52,500 bases of DNA from Glandiceps talaboti (lineage: Eukaryota; Hemichordata; Enteropneusta; Spengelidae). The notes beneath the pieces were generated by a model, which saw only the letters and a list, made by a program, of their open reading frames with translations, did not search any database and was not told the DNA's origin. Numbering within the stretch: the stretch's first letter is position 1; the number at the start of each line of letters is the position of its first letter. Location of the stretch: NCBI RefSeq assembly GCF_964340395.1, contig NC_135556.1, positions 9,372,501 to 9,425,000 on the forward strand, in the 5' to 3' direction. The position numbers and the translations under genes were made by a program. Positions 13,578 to 26,079 of this stretch are shown here, piece after piece.

Positions 13578-14650
13578 TGCAATTGATTGATCGATCGATT
13601 AATTGATTGATTTATTATTTGGTTGAATGATTGATCGATTGAATGATCAACTAGTGTTGCAATATAACTTATTTTGTGTGTGATATTGATCAATTCACTC
13701 ATTGAGTTTTGCGGTGATATAACAACTTTTTTTCTCTTTCCCTGTCTACTTTTCTCTCTTTCAGCTGAATGTAATTCTCTCTTTATTGACTATTAAAATA
13801 AAGACACCTCGTCCATTCTTCTCCTCTTATCTAAATTAAAGCACCCCTGATATTATAATTGGCGATAGATCACTTACATTAACAGTACTAGTTTGCTTTA
13901 TCAGCCAATAAGGCTTATTGGTCACTACGAAATGAAGTAACTAAATTAAACAAACGGGAAAACGAAACGAGCACAGTCATAACAAGTAAAAAGAAAGTAA
14001 CAGTGCTGCAATGAAATATACATGTGACTACTCGTGTTGAATAAATTTACTCGTTGCTCTAGGCTTATTGGTCTTTATAAAGTTCCATTTGTCTGGGTCG
14101 CTAAAGTGGACATGAATCAAATAAGATATTACAGTGATATGTTATTTTCAAGTCGTGATAGAATGGACAATGAAATAAGAAGTGAGATTCGTCCTCATTT
14201 GAATTTTTATAGGCATAAATGCACCTGTATAAACAGACAACTAATAAGACTCGCTTAAAGATAATGAAAGACACTCTCTTCCTCTTAGCTTTAGAGCTTA
14301 TAATGTACTATAATCTCCTTATGTTATCAGCCCATTTTGCAGCTGCAGGTTTTACACAAATATAGCTCCTAGGTGGATCTTCCCAAAGGTGACATTTAAA
14401 CCATTTTTTTGGTATTGAATTATTAATGGTAGGATATAAGTAAATCAATACATGGACAGACATTTCATAACGAATATCAAATAACATCGACATCATATAT
14501 ATGTTGTATATCGATCCGACAATCAAGATATTGTCGCAGATACCGTTATCCGATTTTGTTTGCTATGTCACACATATTTATTTATTTGAGATGTCTAGGG
14601 GATTATCCTATTTACAGACAATTACCCCATTTACATACATATGTACATGT
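13578..14650. other. No gene seen
   Basis: Non-coding DNA with a short palindrome CCAATAAGGCTTATTGG near 13904-13920 and ATTGATCGAT-type runs near 13584-13640. No domain is recognised in the open frame at 14034-14258. Confidence 0.5.
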
Positions 14651-14651
14651 A

Positions 14652-14678
14652 CCTTGAATCTCAGACCACTACTTGAAT
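14652..14678. repeat. 12-bp CTCAGACCACTA segment between CTTGAAT repeats
   Basis: CTTGAAT at 14653-14659 and 14672-14678 flank CTCAGACCACTA, the half-site of the hairpin family seen at 21369 and 33464. It could be a collapsed hairpin insertion or chance. Confidence 0.3.
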
Positions 14679-14693
14679 CCAATGCCTTGAAGT

Positions 14694-15043
14694 GGCCATA
14701 TGGATGAGGATTTGATATATATTTTGAACTTTTAATTCTTAAAACTATTTTACTTGAATCCTACTTGAAAAATTAGCGTGAAACAACATATGCCAAGTCC
14801 TTGTTTGTAACTCATCAATTGTCAAAGCCTCACAAAGGCTGATAAATGTGCAAAATGTTTGTTATTGTACGTACAATATCAATTACAAATGTTTAACTTT
14901 TCGCAATGTATTGAGTTACAATTCAGAGATTGTCAATGTTTTTTTTTTCATGTTAATTTTTCAAGTAGGAAGTCATGATAAAATTGTACATGTTTTATAA
15001 ATGATAAATCCAAAATAAATACCTAATCCTCATCCATATGGCC
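14694..15043. mobile_element. 350-bp inverted-repeat element
   Basis: Left end GGCCATATGGATGAGGATTT at 14694 and right end with the reverse complement CCTCATCCATATGGCC ending at 15043. Similarity between the arms continues inward past 80 bp (TTTTGAACTTT vs TTTTGGATTT; CTACTTGAAAAATTA in both). No open frame of note, hence a non-autonomous MITE. Confidence 0.75.
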
Positions 15044-15526
15044 TCTTTAAAGACCAACGTCACTTCCATTATTACATTATCATGTAAAAACCTCATAATG
15101 AATTAAAATAATGTGAACATAGAATGAAGTAACATGTAAAAACGTAACTCAAGTAACTGGGGAACATGCATAAGTTTGATTATGTAATCCTCGGCCATCA
15201 GCAACATTTTGTTAAGGAGCACCGACCTAATATGGCATATAATATATTGTTATGTAATCATGGTTGGTACGTGTTATTGTTCAAATGCTGTGGGTGGCTA
15301 GGTCGTTACGGGTACACAGCAGGATGAATGGATTACTTCAATTTGCAAAATTGTTTCGGATTTAAAGGTTATGACCAAATGCCTCCCGGTGCGATGTGTT
15401 TGTAGAGGGTGAAACATTATCTATCGGTTTCCTTATAATGAAGCTGTTATGTCGGTTGCCATGACGATAGGGGCCACCTAAAGTCAGGTGAACTGCATAC
15501 TCTTCAAATTAGTTCCAATGAAATGA
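15044..15526. other. No gene seen
   Basis: AT-rich, no coding signal recognised. Confidence 0.5.
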
Positions 15527-15597
15527 AATGTATGTATGTATGTATGTATGTATGTATGTATGTGTACTATGTATGTATGTATGTATGTATGTATGTA

Positions 15598-15630
<33 letters not shown>

Positions 15631-15695
15631 ATGTATGTATGTATGTATGTATGTATGTATGTATGTACATACGTACGTACGTACGTACGTACGTA
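15527..15695. repeat. (TATG)n / (TG)n / (TACG)n compound microsatellite
   Basis: TATG tetramers broken by TGTACTATG and a GTGTGTGTG run, grading into CGTA tetramers near 15670-15696. Confidence 0.95.
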
Positions 15696-15696
15696 C

Positions 15697-17241
15697 GCAT
15701 GAATACATGTATCTATGTGTGCGCGCGTGTGTTTGAAGAGATGGGTAGGCATGTAGACACATACAATGCTATGGGAAGATCTCATGATATCACACAAGCT
15801 GAATAAACGAACTTCGTTCGTTTAAGGGGGAGGGGATATGGTGTCAATGCGATTGGTGAACTTAAGTTTTGGACTTTCAACGACATTTTGAAAAGTTTCA
15901 CACCTTCAATGATAACAGGTTATGTATGTACTACTGAGATGTTGATAAGTTGGTTAAAATTCTCTTCTAACGTGATATGCTGGCCATGGGTTTCTGGTAG
16001 TATTTTAATATTTTTACAATATCTTAAAATTGTGTCGATAATAGTGGTGTGACAGCTACAATTTTCACCATGGTTATATACCATATATAAACGTGTGGAT
16101 GCCGCACTTGCGAATGTTCGTAATGGGGGAGGGGTTAGGAGTTTTTGGTCCAAACAAACAAACAAACAAACAAACAAACAAACGAATAAAGTTCGTTTAT
16201 TGACCTTGTGCGACATTGTGCGATCGCACCTGCAGCGAATGATAGTCGAATTTTTTGAATTCTTAATAGTATGCATTTTATTTGGCACTGATTAAGATGT
16301 ATGTAATTGATGAACTACTTATACATGAAGGTCTCCCTCTTGTAAAATATGACCGGCTTTGCAGTATCGTTAAATCTGTCATTTTCCACATCGTTTCTGA
16401 GGTTTTAATTCTTCTTATCTGCAATGCAAAACCATGATCAAAGCTTACGTGTAAACGGTTTCATTTAGGAATTTACTTAAAGATTAATAGTTGGGACTGT
16501 GTCACACATACGTGTATAACTGTCATGCCCGGAATAGCTGAAATAGAGTTCTGTGCTTATGAATAAAATATAAGGTGCTACCCCTCATGTTATACATTTC
16601 CAATAATATTGAAGAGATTAACCTTCTCGCCTTAAGCTCTAGACATGACTAGTATGCTTGCCGTTAACATATTAACGAGTTTAAGACCTTCCTTCAGATG
16701 AACACTTTGCACAGCAAGTATATAGTGTGTGTCGTATAAGATGATTGTACCCATGTTTAGGTATGTACATTTTCAGTTATATTGTGACATTGGCCACATT
16801 TCAAATCCTTCGTCCATTTGCAGATTTGTTGGCACCCAGTAAGTGTCTTCAACGTACTTTATGGTACAACTGTATTTACAACACTGTCAGCCATGTTCAG
16901 CCATCCACATTCAACTACGTAAATCACTGTCATGTCATTGTGCACTTGGTTGATTAAGTTTAATGAGCACAATTTTGAATTCGTACTGCGAGTTCTGTAT
17001 GACTGCCAAGGCACTTGGGATCTCTTCAAGTTCGATAAAGACTACATCCAAACCCACGTAAACGATGGCAAGAGCTATACAGTTACCGGTGTCCAAATGT
17101 AAAAATGCTAACCCAGGTCGCCAGGTCTTTGAAACCAAAGTACAAAGTAATTTATCAATGACATTGAGAAACTACCAAAAGCGGGCAAGACATTGAAAAT
17201 ACAATCGGCAATTTAACCCAATGCAAAACGCACATATTTTT
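15697..17241. other. No gene seen; short (AAAC)n
   Basis: Mostly unique AT-rich DNA. An (AAAC)n tract lies at 16154-16182. Open frames at 15920-16288 (minus) and 16745-16957 (plus) show no domain. Confidence 0.55.
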
Positions 17242-17591
17242 AGGCCCAAAAAATAATTGTTTGGCTCCGGTTACCCGACCCTAGCTAGCTTTTGACTGCC
17301 GACCCTAACCTTTTTTTATGTATTCGCGAAAAAAAATAAAATCGCAAATATTGTGGAGTCTCACGAGAAATAGTGGATGCTGAAACTGCCATAAACTTAA
17401 AAAGACACTCTAAAACTGTTCTCCCAATCTGTAATGGCTGTACATCTGATAGGAAGAAATAAACAACATTTGGAAAACAATGGAAAACCTGAACTAGACA
17501 CTCACGCCAAAAATATGATTAAAAAAAATACCTTCCCGACCTATTCTATAATTGAGCATAACTGGAAAAACACAATTTTTTTATTAGGCCT
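17242..17591 (+). mobile_element. MITE family A, copy 2
   Basis: 350 bp from AGGCCCAAAAAATAATTGTT to the ACACAATTTTTTTATTAGGC end. Interior landmarks CCGACCCTAACC, GTATTCGCG, AAATCGC, GAGTCTCACGAGAAATAGTG, AACTTAAAAAGACA and CCAATCTGTAATGGCTGTAC match copies 1 and 3. Short terminal inverted repeat AGGCC(T/C)A...A-rich. No coding capacity. Confidence 0.82.
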
Positions 17592-17902
17592 TATTATAAT
17601 TCTAACAGTCACATATCTCCTTCAAAATCACATGTCCCAAGATAGATTATTTGTTTTTATCCTTGCTTTATCAATTACATGTTTTCATTTCCAGAGTGTA
17701 AAGGCGGGAATGTAAGTTGATGAGGCTCACACTGTTGAGAATCCCGAAAGCCACGCCTACATTGCGTTGAGTGGTAGAACACTCATAGTGATATTGCAAA
17801 AACAGATTGAGCGAATAACCTATTGACCGATTTACTATACAATACGCTTTAATGCACTCTTCGTTCGCAATCCGTATAATCGGTATGCACCTTTGTGAGA
17901 TC
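17592..17902. other. No gene seen
   Basis: Short unique interval between two elements. It includes CGCTTAGCGAAG-like sequence leading into the tandem repeat. Confidence 0.5.
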
Positions 17903-18300
17903 GCTTAGCGAAGAGTGAATGGCGATTAAATGATCGGGTCCGTGACCGATCGCGGCTAACCTTTTTAATATTCTCTTTCTGGATATTGAAAATAGAAAAT
18001 AATCCTAATCCTTATTTCGATAATGCAAATTCTCGCTTAGCGAAGAATGAATGGCGATTAAATGACCGGTTCCGTGACCGATCGCGGCTAACCTTTTTAA
18101 TATTCTCTTTCAGGATATTGAAAATAGCAAAAAAACCTAATCCTTATTTCGATAATTCAAATTCTCACTTAGCGAAGAATGAATGGCGATTAAATGACCG
18201 GGTCCGTGACCGATCGCGGCTAACCTTTTTAATATTCTCTTTCTGGATATTGAAAATAGAAAATAACCCTAATCCTTATTTCGATAATGCAAATTCTCGC
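17903..18300 (+). repeat. Three 132-bp tandem repeats forming a left element arm
   Basis: Units begin at 17903, 18035 and 18167, each starting (G/A)CTTAGCGAAGA(G/A)TGAATGG and containing CCGTGACCGATCGCGGCTAA and CCTTATTTCGATAAT. Copies differ at only a few bases. The period is a multiple of three, which keeps an open frame (17986-18345) that is not a gene. The repeat matches, in inverse orientation, sequence at 19947-20063. Confidence 0.93.
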
Positions 18301-20063
18301 ATTTCGGTATTTCAAAACATTTCATCAATCTATCCCCCACAATAATATACATGGTGTTATATTCCCTTTTGGATTTCTGAAATGACTCAGTGAAATTCTG
18401 AAGAAAACAATTTCTTCAAAAAGTAAAAGTTTACTTTAGGTGTTTGTATTTATGAAGTTAAGCTGCCTTGCATGCTCTGTTGTGTAGCAAAATGTTGACA
18501 ACTTACAGACAGCTGCTTGTCAATAAACTTCTGACAATCATAATCATGTTTCTATGTAAACTGAGTTTGGTAAATTTAGAGTGTATTATGGTCCAAATAA
18601 GACGACACAATCCATAACAGCGCCAGTTTTATATGACAAGAACATTCCAATTCAGTATCTTTGGTCCACTCAGTATACAGCTCCAGCATCACTATCTAAT
18701 GTCACAATGTCTCACTTAAATCCCCCCCCACTAAATTGATAATTACATTACAATCTACTCTCCATATCTTATTATAAAATGAACATAAACCCTGGAACAC
18801 ACCAGATTATTTTGAGAGTAACGTATACATGCTGACGTTCGTATGCATAAGAAGCTGTTTGAAATTTTACAATGTTGCACAGAACAGGCCACCTTACTCG
18901 TACCCCCCCCCCACACACACAATTAAACACACAGTTACACTCATATACATACCAGTATATACATATGCTTGTGGCTTTGGACCACTATGGGATATATGGC
19001 AGTGGTATTTACCATCTTCATAATGATCGCTTTCTGTAAGAATTATGTGATGCGACATTAGGAGAATTTAATGAAACTCCATTCTCACCTTTCCCCTCAT
19101 TTCAATGCAGCTTTTGTATGTGTGTTTTTGATCATTTTGGAAAAAAAAAAACACTTCACAGAGACTTACAAGGGTGGGCCTGCAACCTATATTAGTCTGA
19201 GGCTACAGCTGCATGTCTGTATACCAGGTTCTGCATGAGTGGGGGTGGCGTACCTGTGGTATAAGAAAAACTGCCTGGTTCAGTGCAACATTAATTGCTT
19301 CCAATCAATCAGTTTATTGTGATAATACAAATGTTGACTTATATATATCAACCATTGCTTGTTTCCTTTTGATTAGGGTGCCCGGAAATGAAGGGTTTAT
19401 GTTATCAGCAATGGAGAGCTGACGATGAATTATTATCATTAAGCATATGATATTTGATACAATTAACAGATATATTAAGTACAAATGTATATAGAAATTG
19501 TAGACAACATTTTCTAAAATCCATAGCAAATTAAGAAACAATAACATTTCAAGTAATTCACATTTTCCCATGGCGTTGTAACAAATTGATACTTAGTGAA
19601 AAAAAAGAAAACTATATATTATTGGAACATAACAGCGATGTTTGCTCATTACACTTACTCATGCATGCCATGGATGGTTACATAGCTATAAATATATCCC
19701 TTGTCTATACTATAATTAATACACTTGTTCTGTCTAAATATAGCGATTAAATACATTCCTTGCATATAATTATCCTGGGTGAGAAATCAGATCAGTGTGC
19801 TACTGTGTAATATTAGGCAGTACCCGACGTTACTGAGTAGCTTAAAAATGATTAGAGTATTGTGTTGTGAAATGAAGTTACAAACGCGGAGAAACACCTG
19901 GTCTATAAAACTAGCATCGCCATAGATTATGGGGGACTGGGGGACTGTTTTGAAATACCGAAATGTGAGAATTTGTATTATCGAAACAAGATTTAGGGTG
20001 ATTTCCTATTTTCCATTTTCATAAAAACAATAGGAAATTGGTTGACCGCGATCGGTCACGGTC
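17903..20063. mobile_element. Element bounded by about 120-bp inverted repeats
   Basis: The inner end of the left tandem array plus ATTTCGGTATTTCAAAAC (to about 18320) is mirrored at 19947-20063 by GTTTTGAAATACCGAAATGT, then ATTATCGAAA, AGGGTGATTTCCTATTTTC and GACCGCGATCGGTCACGGTC. The arms are roughly three-quarters identical by eye. The interior (18321-19946) has no recognised transposase or other domain, so it is a non-autonomous fold-back-like element or a pair of inverted solo repeats. A poly-G run follows the right arm. Confidence 0.6.
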
Positions 20064-20643
20064 GGGGGGGGGGGGGGGGTGATCTTTTCGAAAATTGAAG
20101 TCTTATATATATTCATGTTCGATTTTTGAAAAACCGTGATGAAATTTATCCAAGGTATTTAGAAAAACACAAATGAAGACTTCTTTTGCTCAAATATCTA
20201 TATTCTATTTGAGATTACAAATAGGCGCATCTCGACAACTGTATGTCATGCATTAATAAAAGCATTTTGCATTTGCGAATTGTATACAACAATGTACTCT
20301 AAAACGGAAAGCAGCGGAAGATTAGGTTCGTTAGTCTGTGTCCAAAGACCATAAAATTGTGTCTCAAACCTGATATCAAAGTGTATCGGATCGCTTTGAA
20401 GAAGTTCGTATCTGGAAATCTTTGTCGCCTAGACTGTCTGTTGCGTCGACTCAGACTGGCGCATCTTTTGATGTGTTCTCTATTAGAGGAAATTGTTAAG
20501 TCTAAGCCTCAAAATTCTTACTAATGTTAATCTTACTTTTGACCAATTCGAAATTTTCCAATACAAAGTCAATTCGAAAGGGTGTCATATAAGTGTCCCA
20601 TTCTAATTGACTTTTCATTGAAAACAACAAGTGTCAAGGCAAA

Positions 20644-20840
20644 GTTCCTTCCAAGGGGAAACTAGTCTTTTTTGTGTGTGCCTATGAAGCGAATATTGCC
20701 CATAATGATTTTGTTACTCGGCTTGTGTTCAATATCATTGACGTTTTCTAAAGATAGACTTGTTACCGACAGCTGTAGTTCATGTACATTATAAATACAC
20801 GTTATAATAGTATTGCCCACTTAAAATGTTTTAGATTACA
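20644..20840 (+). repeat. Dispersed repeat R, copy 1
   Basis: Shares TTCCTTCCAAGG, GTGCCTATGAA, TTGCCCATAATGATTTT, CGGCTTGTGTTCAATATCAT, GACGTTTTCTAAAGATAGA and ATAAATACACGTTATAATAG with 38275-38501 in the same orientation. No domain; function unknown. Confidence 0.85.
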
Positions 20841-20844
20841 CCTA

Positions 20845-21104
20845 ACACTAGTAGAAAAAATAGTACAGTTTACGACACTTTCCGTACTATAGTTCAGATT
20901 GAGTTCAATTCTGTACTTTTATGCTGATGAGGTGGACGTTTCTGTACTTTCCCATTAGCGCCTGTCTAATCGGATTATACTCGATCTGAAAAATAGTTCA
21001 GATTGCGAGTCGGAAGTGATTTGAATACATTTGCATTTAGTTCAGAATATATTCATGAGTTCACCCCCATAACCGGGCAGTAAACAAATGAATATTCAAA
21101 TCTA
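20845..21104 (+). mobile_element. 260-bp repeat M, copy 1
   Basis: From ACACTAGTAGAAAAAATAGT to ATTCAAATCTA. An inverted copy of exactly the same length lies at 37865-38124, and I find no difference between them by eye. The ends show no clear inverted repeat, so the class is open (SINE, Helitron fragment or other). Internal AGTTCAGATTG/AGTTCAGAAT motifs recur. Confidence 0.85.
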
Positions 21105-21360
21105 TCTCGCCTGCATGTGATTCAAGGCGTGTACACTAATTGTTTGACCCACAGAAAACTAACAGTAACACTATTTAGTTAGTTAGTTGTCTGTGTTTGA
21201 CCACATGAAGGCGGAGGGGGAGGGTGCAAAAGAAAAGGGTTACACACATGTACAGTGTATGATATGATGAGAGCTACATTTAATGTACATGTACATACGA
21301 ACTGACATGTATACGTACATGTACAACTACGCTAGCATGTAAACGTTAGCAAAAACTCTT
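21105..21360. other. No gene seen
   Basis: AT-rich with several ACATGTAC palindromes near 21275-21330. Confidence 0.45.
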
Positions 21361-21410
21361 ACTACTACCTCAGACCACTAAAATACTAGAGTGGTCTGAG
21401 CTACTACTAC
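21361..21410. repeat. CTCAGACC hairpin between ACTACTAC repeats
   Basis: CTCAGACCACT and AGTGGTCTGAG (21369-21400) form an 11-bp perfect stem with a 10-base loop. The hairpin is flanked by ACTACTAC at 21361-21368 and 21403-21410 (TACTACTAC if extended one base). This is consistent with a short insertion that duplicated its target, though ACT repeats can also arise by slippage. Confidence 0.55.
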
Positions 21411-24400
21411 TTGCAAAAAGTATTTACAAGCATTTCCATGTAGGTCAATGAAATATCACCTATGTGGGTTATACTTCAATAGTCGGTCAAACAGCGTAAA
21501 GGTCTACATTCTACAATGACAGACATGATTGTTCAACTCGGTGCGATCTAAGATGAATTCACGGTGTATATTTGGTTACGTCGCCTTTGAATTGTTGATG
21601 ACGACTCGTCCGACCTAGACTGTTCTGGTCCAGTTTCAAGTGAAAGTCAGAATTATCACGGTGCCATTGATTATACTAACTGTGATGAAACTCGCCCACT
21701 CTAGTCTCTATGACTTCATTAGCCCCAAAATGCAAGAACTTAATAATGGTATTGTAAATCGAAGTTCATGCATGCTCTGACTGTCGCCTGTTTTTTGTTT
21801 TCTTACATTTTATACAATTTTGAATTGTTAGCTTTGTATTTCCTGCATTAATGTTGAAAACTGGTCTTTTTACTGTGCGTCTTCAATGCGCAGGTAAAAT
21901 AGTGTGTTAATCTAGCATCGTGAGTACGCGCTCGCTTATGGTTTCGCATACCTTGGACTGCCTGTCATTCAGTATTGTTTTAGCCTATTTATTTCTAAAG
22001 AAAAATGGTCTGTAAAGGGACTGCTTTAGTTGTCACAGTGCCTTTGTGGATTTATAAATCGATTTATGACAAGTGAGTCTACCTATTTTTTTCCCGACCC
22101 ACTCAGTCAAGGAGTGCGATACACCAATCACCGTGTATTTAGCTTTGTATACAGTGTATGGATAATAGCAAGTTTCGGGACTGAAAAATCATAAATTGTT
22201 TGTTAGACTTATTTTTTATTCAATGTAATCTGGGTTGATTGGGAATTTTCAGATATCAGGATTTAAACCTCGGATTTCAACTCAGAAAGGCTATATTTTT
22301 TGCCTCAGTCTGAATTATATTAGTAGAACTCTCACCAACGTTCCCAATGTGAAGTGATCTGAAAGTTGGTGAGAGGTCCTCACGTTGGATTGCAGCACTG
22401 CATGTTCTTGCCGAGAAGATAAAGAGGTGTAGTAATTATGGTTTAAAACTGACTTTTACAAACGCCAGTCGTGTAGGGTCTATGATTTTTTATGTTGTGG
22501 ATGAATGCGGCACTTTGATCTGAACCTCAGACCACTATAATAGGAACAGACTAGAATCGCTTTTTGTTTTAGGTGTAAATGGGGCTCTAAACCCATCTTC
22601 TCTGTCGTGCATGGTTACCCTTCAAACCTGCTTCAAGCCGAACGTTGTGCAAAACGATACTTCGTGTCTTTACGGGTTTTTTTTGCAATTGTGTTTTAGT
22701 GGCCTGAGTCTGAACAAGTGTTCATACAGTACAGCAAAGTCCCACCAACAAAATCCATAGCAATAGATGCAGGAAAACCTCAGTATGGGCGACGGTGAAA
22801 TCATGGTGTTAATTCTAAAACTTTTGAAAGCAAGAACATATGTTTGTGCAACTTTTGTATTAAAAGCATACCATTCCAATTCAAGGACAACGATTTTGTT
22901 CAGAAATGGTGGTAGGACTATAATCCTTCCTACCTCCTTCCTTCCTACCTCCATAGTTCAAAACCGCTGATCGTAACTGCATGGTACAGCGCATCTACAT
23001 TTATTTCTGAGTTCCGGAGGGCATTATTTGATAAGTACCCCATTCGTCCCTGTATTAGATCTTGTATAGTCATAACATTACAAAGATATGTGATTGTTGT
23101 GATCATTTCATTTGCTCATTATGTATTCAAGTGTAGTCAAATTTTCTTAGGTGTATGAGCAACTTTACTTCACCAATAAATTCTACTTTCTCACGAGTAT
23201 TGTAAAATAACATGGCTATAATATGATACTACACAGCACGTTTTAGACGTATTTGCATATCAATGTCATCTTCAAATTTTCTTGAAGAATTCTTCATCCA
23301 GATACTCTAACATACCTGCACACCAAATGTCAGCCCATTCAATCGATTAGTTTTGCGGCTGTCATTCATTTTTACTTTGAATTCTTTTATTTACAAAACA
23401 AATGACAGTTTTTGACCCCAAAAATGACCAAAAACAGAAAATTGAAAATATCTTGCTGTCATAAACAAATATGAATAGACTTCTCGATAAAATTCCATTT
23501 ACTCATTGGGAACATCGAACGTACAATGTCAAAAAGTCGCACTGGCGCAAAGTATCATGGGAAAACTTTCTTTGGCACACCTCACTTAGGAAATATAGCC
23601 GCAACAAAAAAGTTAATACTGGGATCATGTCTTTTTAAATTTAGCCTTTACCTTATAGAATAGAAGTATCAAAAGTGTATGCACTAACAAGTATCTGTGG
23701 TTTGTGCAAACATGCCAAATCGCTGATGATTGTTAAACAACAAAACTTTGCATACCATTGTCATTAATAATTCTACGTTTTACTTCTGAATCAGTTCTAA
23801 ACACTTACGATTGAAATGATCGTCAACGATACGCTGATTTGTAGTTGAGGGTAATTAAAAATATTTTACAATGACGATTTCGACCATTAGCCGATGGAGG
23901 TGACCCCAACCAAACCTGTCACAAGATGTAAACTTGCACACTTTTTTGTGTCAATATGTCTGTTCTGGTCAGTCTGTTTTGGGAATTTATGGTACACTCA
24001 CTGTCGCAGTTTTCAGCCAGGGTCACGTTATTCGACGATTACTATTTGGATAAACACTGCAAAAAAGTAACACCCGTCATTGTTGCTTAGACATTTTCCT
24101 AGGGTCTTTTTCAACATGATTTATAGTAAGAAGTAACTTTGTTGATGGTGTAGTCACTGAATTTATAACCCTACATCGATGACTTAGTAATTGAACACGC
24201 AAATGAATTATCATGAACACTGATCTACAACCGATCCGACCCTGGGATTCGATCACAATTCATGGCGTCGCTTGCCAGCCTATGTCTATGTCTTGGTCAC
24301 GCAAACGTGAACACTCTGATATCTGAAACACTTCTTTGCTCCAGATACGCACCTTTTTTTCATGGAAAATGTCATATAGTTTGAAGTAAGCTGGGAGAAA

Positions 24401-25380
24401 ATATTAATGAGATATTTGTAGATTTAAATAAGAGTGAAATGATAGTCAAGTGATTTTGAACCATCTCCGTGTATTTTGCTTTAGCGAAAACACTGACAAC
24501 TACTAGTATGTGATCGCCCGGTCGTCAAATTGCAAAGAACAATGAAGAACAGCTGAACACCTTCCTGTGGTCATCTGTTCCTTTCCGTACCGACTCTCAA
24601 TTGTTTTGCTGCGTTTACTTGTATATCTTTAATAACAATAGTTTTTTAACTAACACCAATGTTCTTCCACTTTCTTTGCTTTCAAAATCAGTCACTTACT
24701 GTTGTAGCCAGTCAAAGACAGCCATCCTCAACTGGAAACACACCATGACAACAAAGATATACCAGAAAGTCATGACGTTTTGAATCATATCATTCGGCCC
24801 CCAACCCTGTTTTTGACAATTAAAAAATGCTCTACTACCCATCACAGCCAGTATCAATCAGACTTTTTCCATATATTATATTCCACCCTAACTTAACCCA
24901 TATGACCGCCCCATTTATAACTCGTATGTCCGGACATGAACATGATTGGCTTTTCGCTGACCAAGGGGTATGAGACCATATGTGGAAGTGGGGGATAAGC
25001 TTATCAAATATGACCGTAGTTCCATGTAAATTAAAACTTATAGTTATGTTTATAGTCGTTACGTTTTCAGTTTATTGTGGTACCCGCTTGATGCTTTCTC
25101 TGAAGATGCCGACGGGATCAGTCTAAAATTCAGTTCTGGTGTATAAACTACAATGTATCACACATATCATGACTCTCACTATCCAATCCATCGGCTATAC
25201 ACTGGAGAACACAAGGACTATACTGACTGTTTTCTATCCAGCACGAAATAAATTGAGAATACGTGGAACTTATATGTACATGAACAGTAGCTCCGACAAC
25301 TCTGACAAGTCTCTATATACCCCACCAGGCCTCTTTGCTGGAGTTCGCGGAGCGTGTGTTGTCAGTGCTAATCTCGTCTA
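21411..25380. other. No gene seen
   Basis: About 4 kb of AT-rich unique-looking DNA. One 11-bp hairpin (CTCTCACCAAC at 22329-22339, GTTGGTGAGAG at 22365-22375) and an isolated GTAGGGTCTATG near 22472-22485 resembling the right half of the CATAGAC hairpins. No domain in any open frame. Confidence 0.55.
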
Positions 25381-25530
25381 GTTCCTATCACCGTGTTCCT
25401 AAACAGTATCGTTACCATTTACACCTCCACTCACTAAACTTGGTTTAGTCATAGAAAATAGAGAGGACCCTCTCTATTGTCTATGGTTTAGTTAGATACC
25501 AATTGGCATCTGGACTAGAGCTAATCACGA
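25381..25530 (+). repeat. Dispersed repeat Q, copy 1 (carries a hairpin insert)
   Basis: TCTAGTTCCTAT, CAGTATCGTTACCATTTACA, CCTCCACTCAC, then GGTTTAGTTAGATACC and TTGGCATCTGGACTA match two blocks at 32345-32395 and 32690-32730. In this copy the GGTTTAGT site is interrupted by a 35-bp hairpin. Confidence 0.75.
25442..25492. mobile_element. Micro-hairpin insertion 1 (35 bp, 8-bp TSD)
   Basis: The 35-bp insert at 25450-25484 starts CATAGAAAATAGAGAGG and ends CCTCTCTATTGTCTAT, nearly self-complementary along its length. It is flanked by exact 8-bp repeats GGTTTAGT at 25442-25449 and 25485-25492. The paralogous repeat at 32690 has a single GGTTTAGT without the insert. Confidence 0.75.
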
Positions 25531-26079
25531 GTCCATCACAACGTGCATGCATCATTTTCTGATGTCCGCATTTGATTTGGACATTGAAGTAAATGATTTT
25601 ACATTTCTGAGTCTCATTCGGTATTTTTCCACTGTTCTATATGTGGTAGCTACTACTTTTGGCACAATAAAAAAAAAAGATGTTACGAAGACGAAAAAAA
25701 ATATAATCGAGATGCACGATAAACATTTTTGGAAAAAAAGTCACATAAATGACTGCAGTATCCATATTTTTAATTGGCATGATTGAAGACTTTAAAAAAT
25801 GAATGATGATAAAAGTGAGATTTTGCCTCAGTGATGGTTTTTCTATACAAGCGATAACATCACGATACCGGGTACTTCACAAACATTATCTCACTGACTT
25901 CAAAACCATAGTGACTAAATCGTTTCGTACAATTAGACGGCATGATGTTTTTTACGTCTCGCACAAGCATATACAATGGTACACTTTACCAAATTGTAAT
26001 AGACCATGTAAATATTACATTGACCGATGCAGATCTTGCTCGCGCAGGTTGGGTAGATTTATATGCTACGTTATGCCTT
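25531..26079. other. No gene seen
   Basis: Open frames at 25547-25786 and 25803-26081 (plus) have no recognised domain and AT-rich composition like their surroundings. Confidence 0.5.

Noticed and set aside
12361-13702. Many open frames of His/Ile/Ser/Tyr, MYVC or YHTI repeats
   Set aside because: They are direct translations of pentamer and tetramer microsatellites; no unique protein sequence.
17986-18345. 119-codon open frame with repeated NPNPYFDNANSRLAKNEWRLND
   Set aside because: Produced by the 132-bp tandem repeat, whose length is divisible by three; part of a transposon arm.
20845-21104. Repeat M as a Helitron
   Set aside because: The reverse strand ends near CTAG but no clear TC start, 3' hairpin or A/T host junction is shared by both copies.
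21610-21710. Short frame DDDSSDLDCSGPVSSESQ as a host exon
   Set aside because: Under 40 codons with stops at both ends and no recognised domain; no convincing splice framework.
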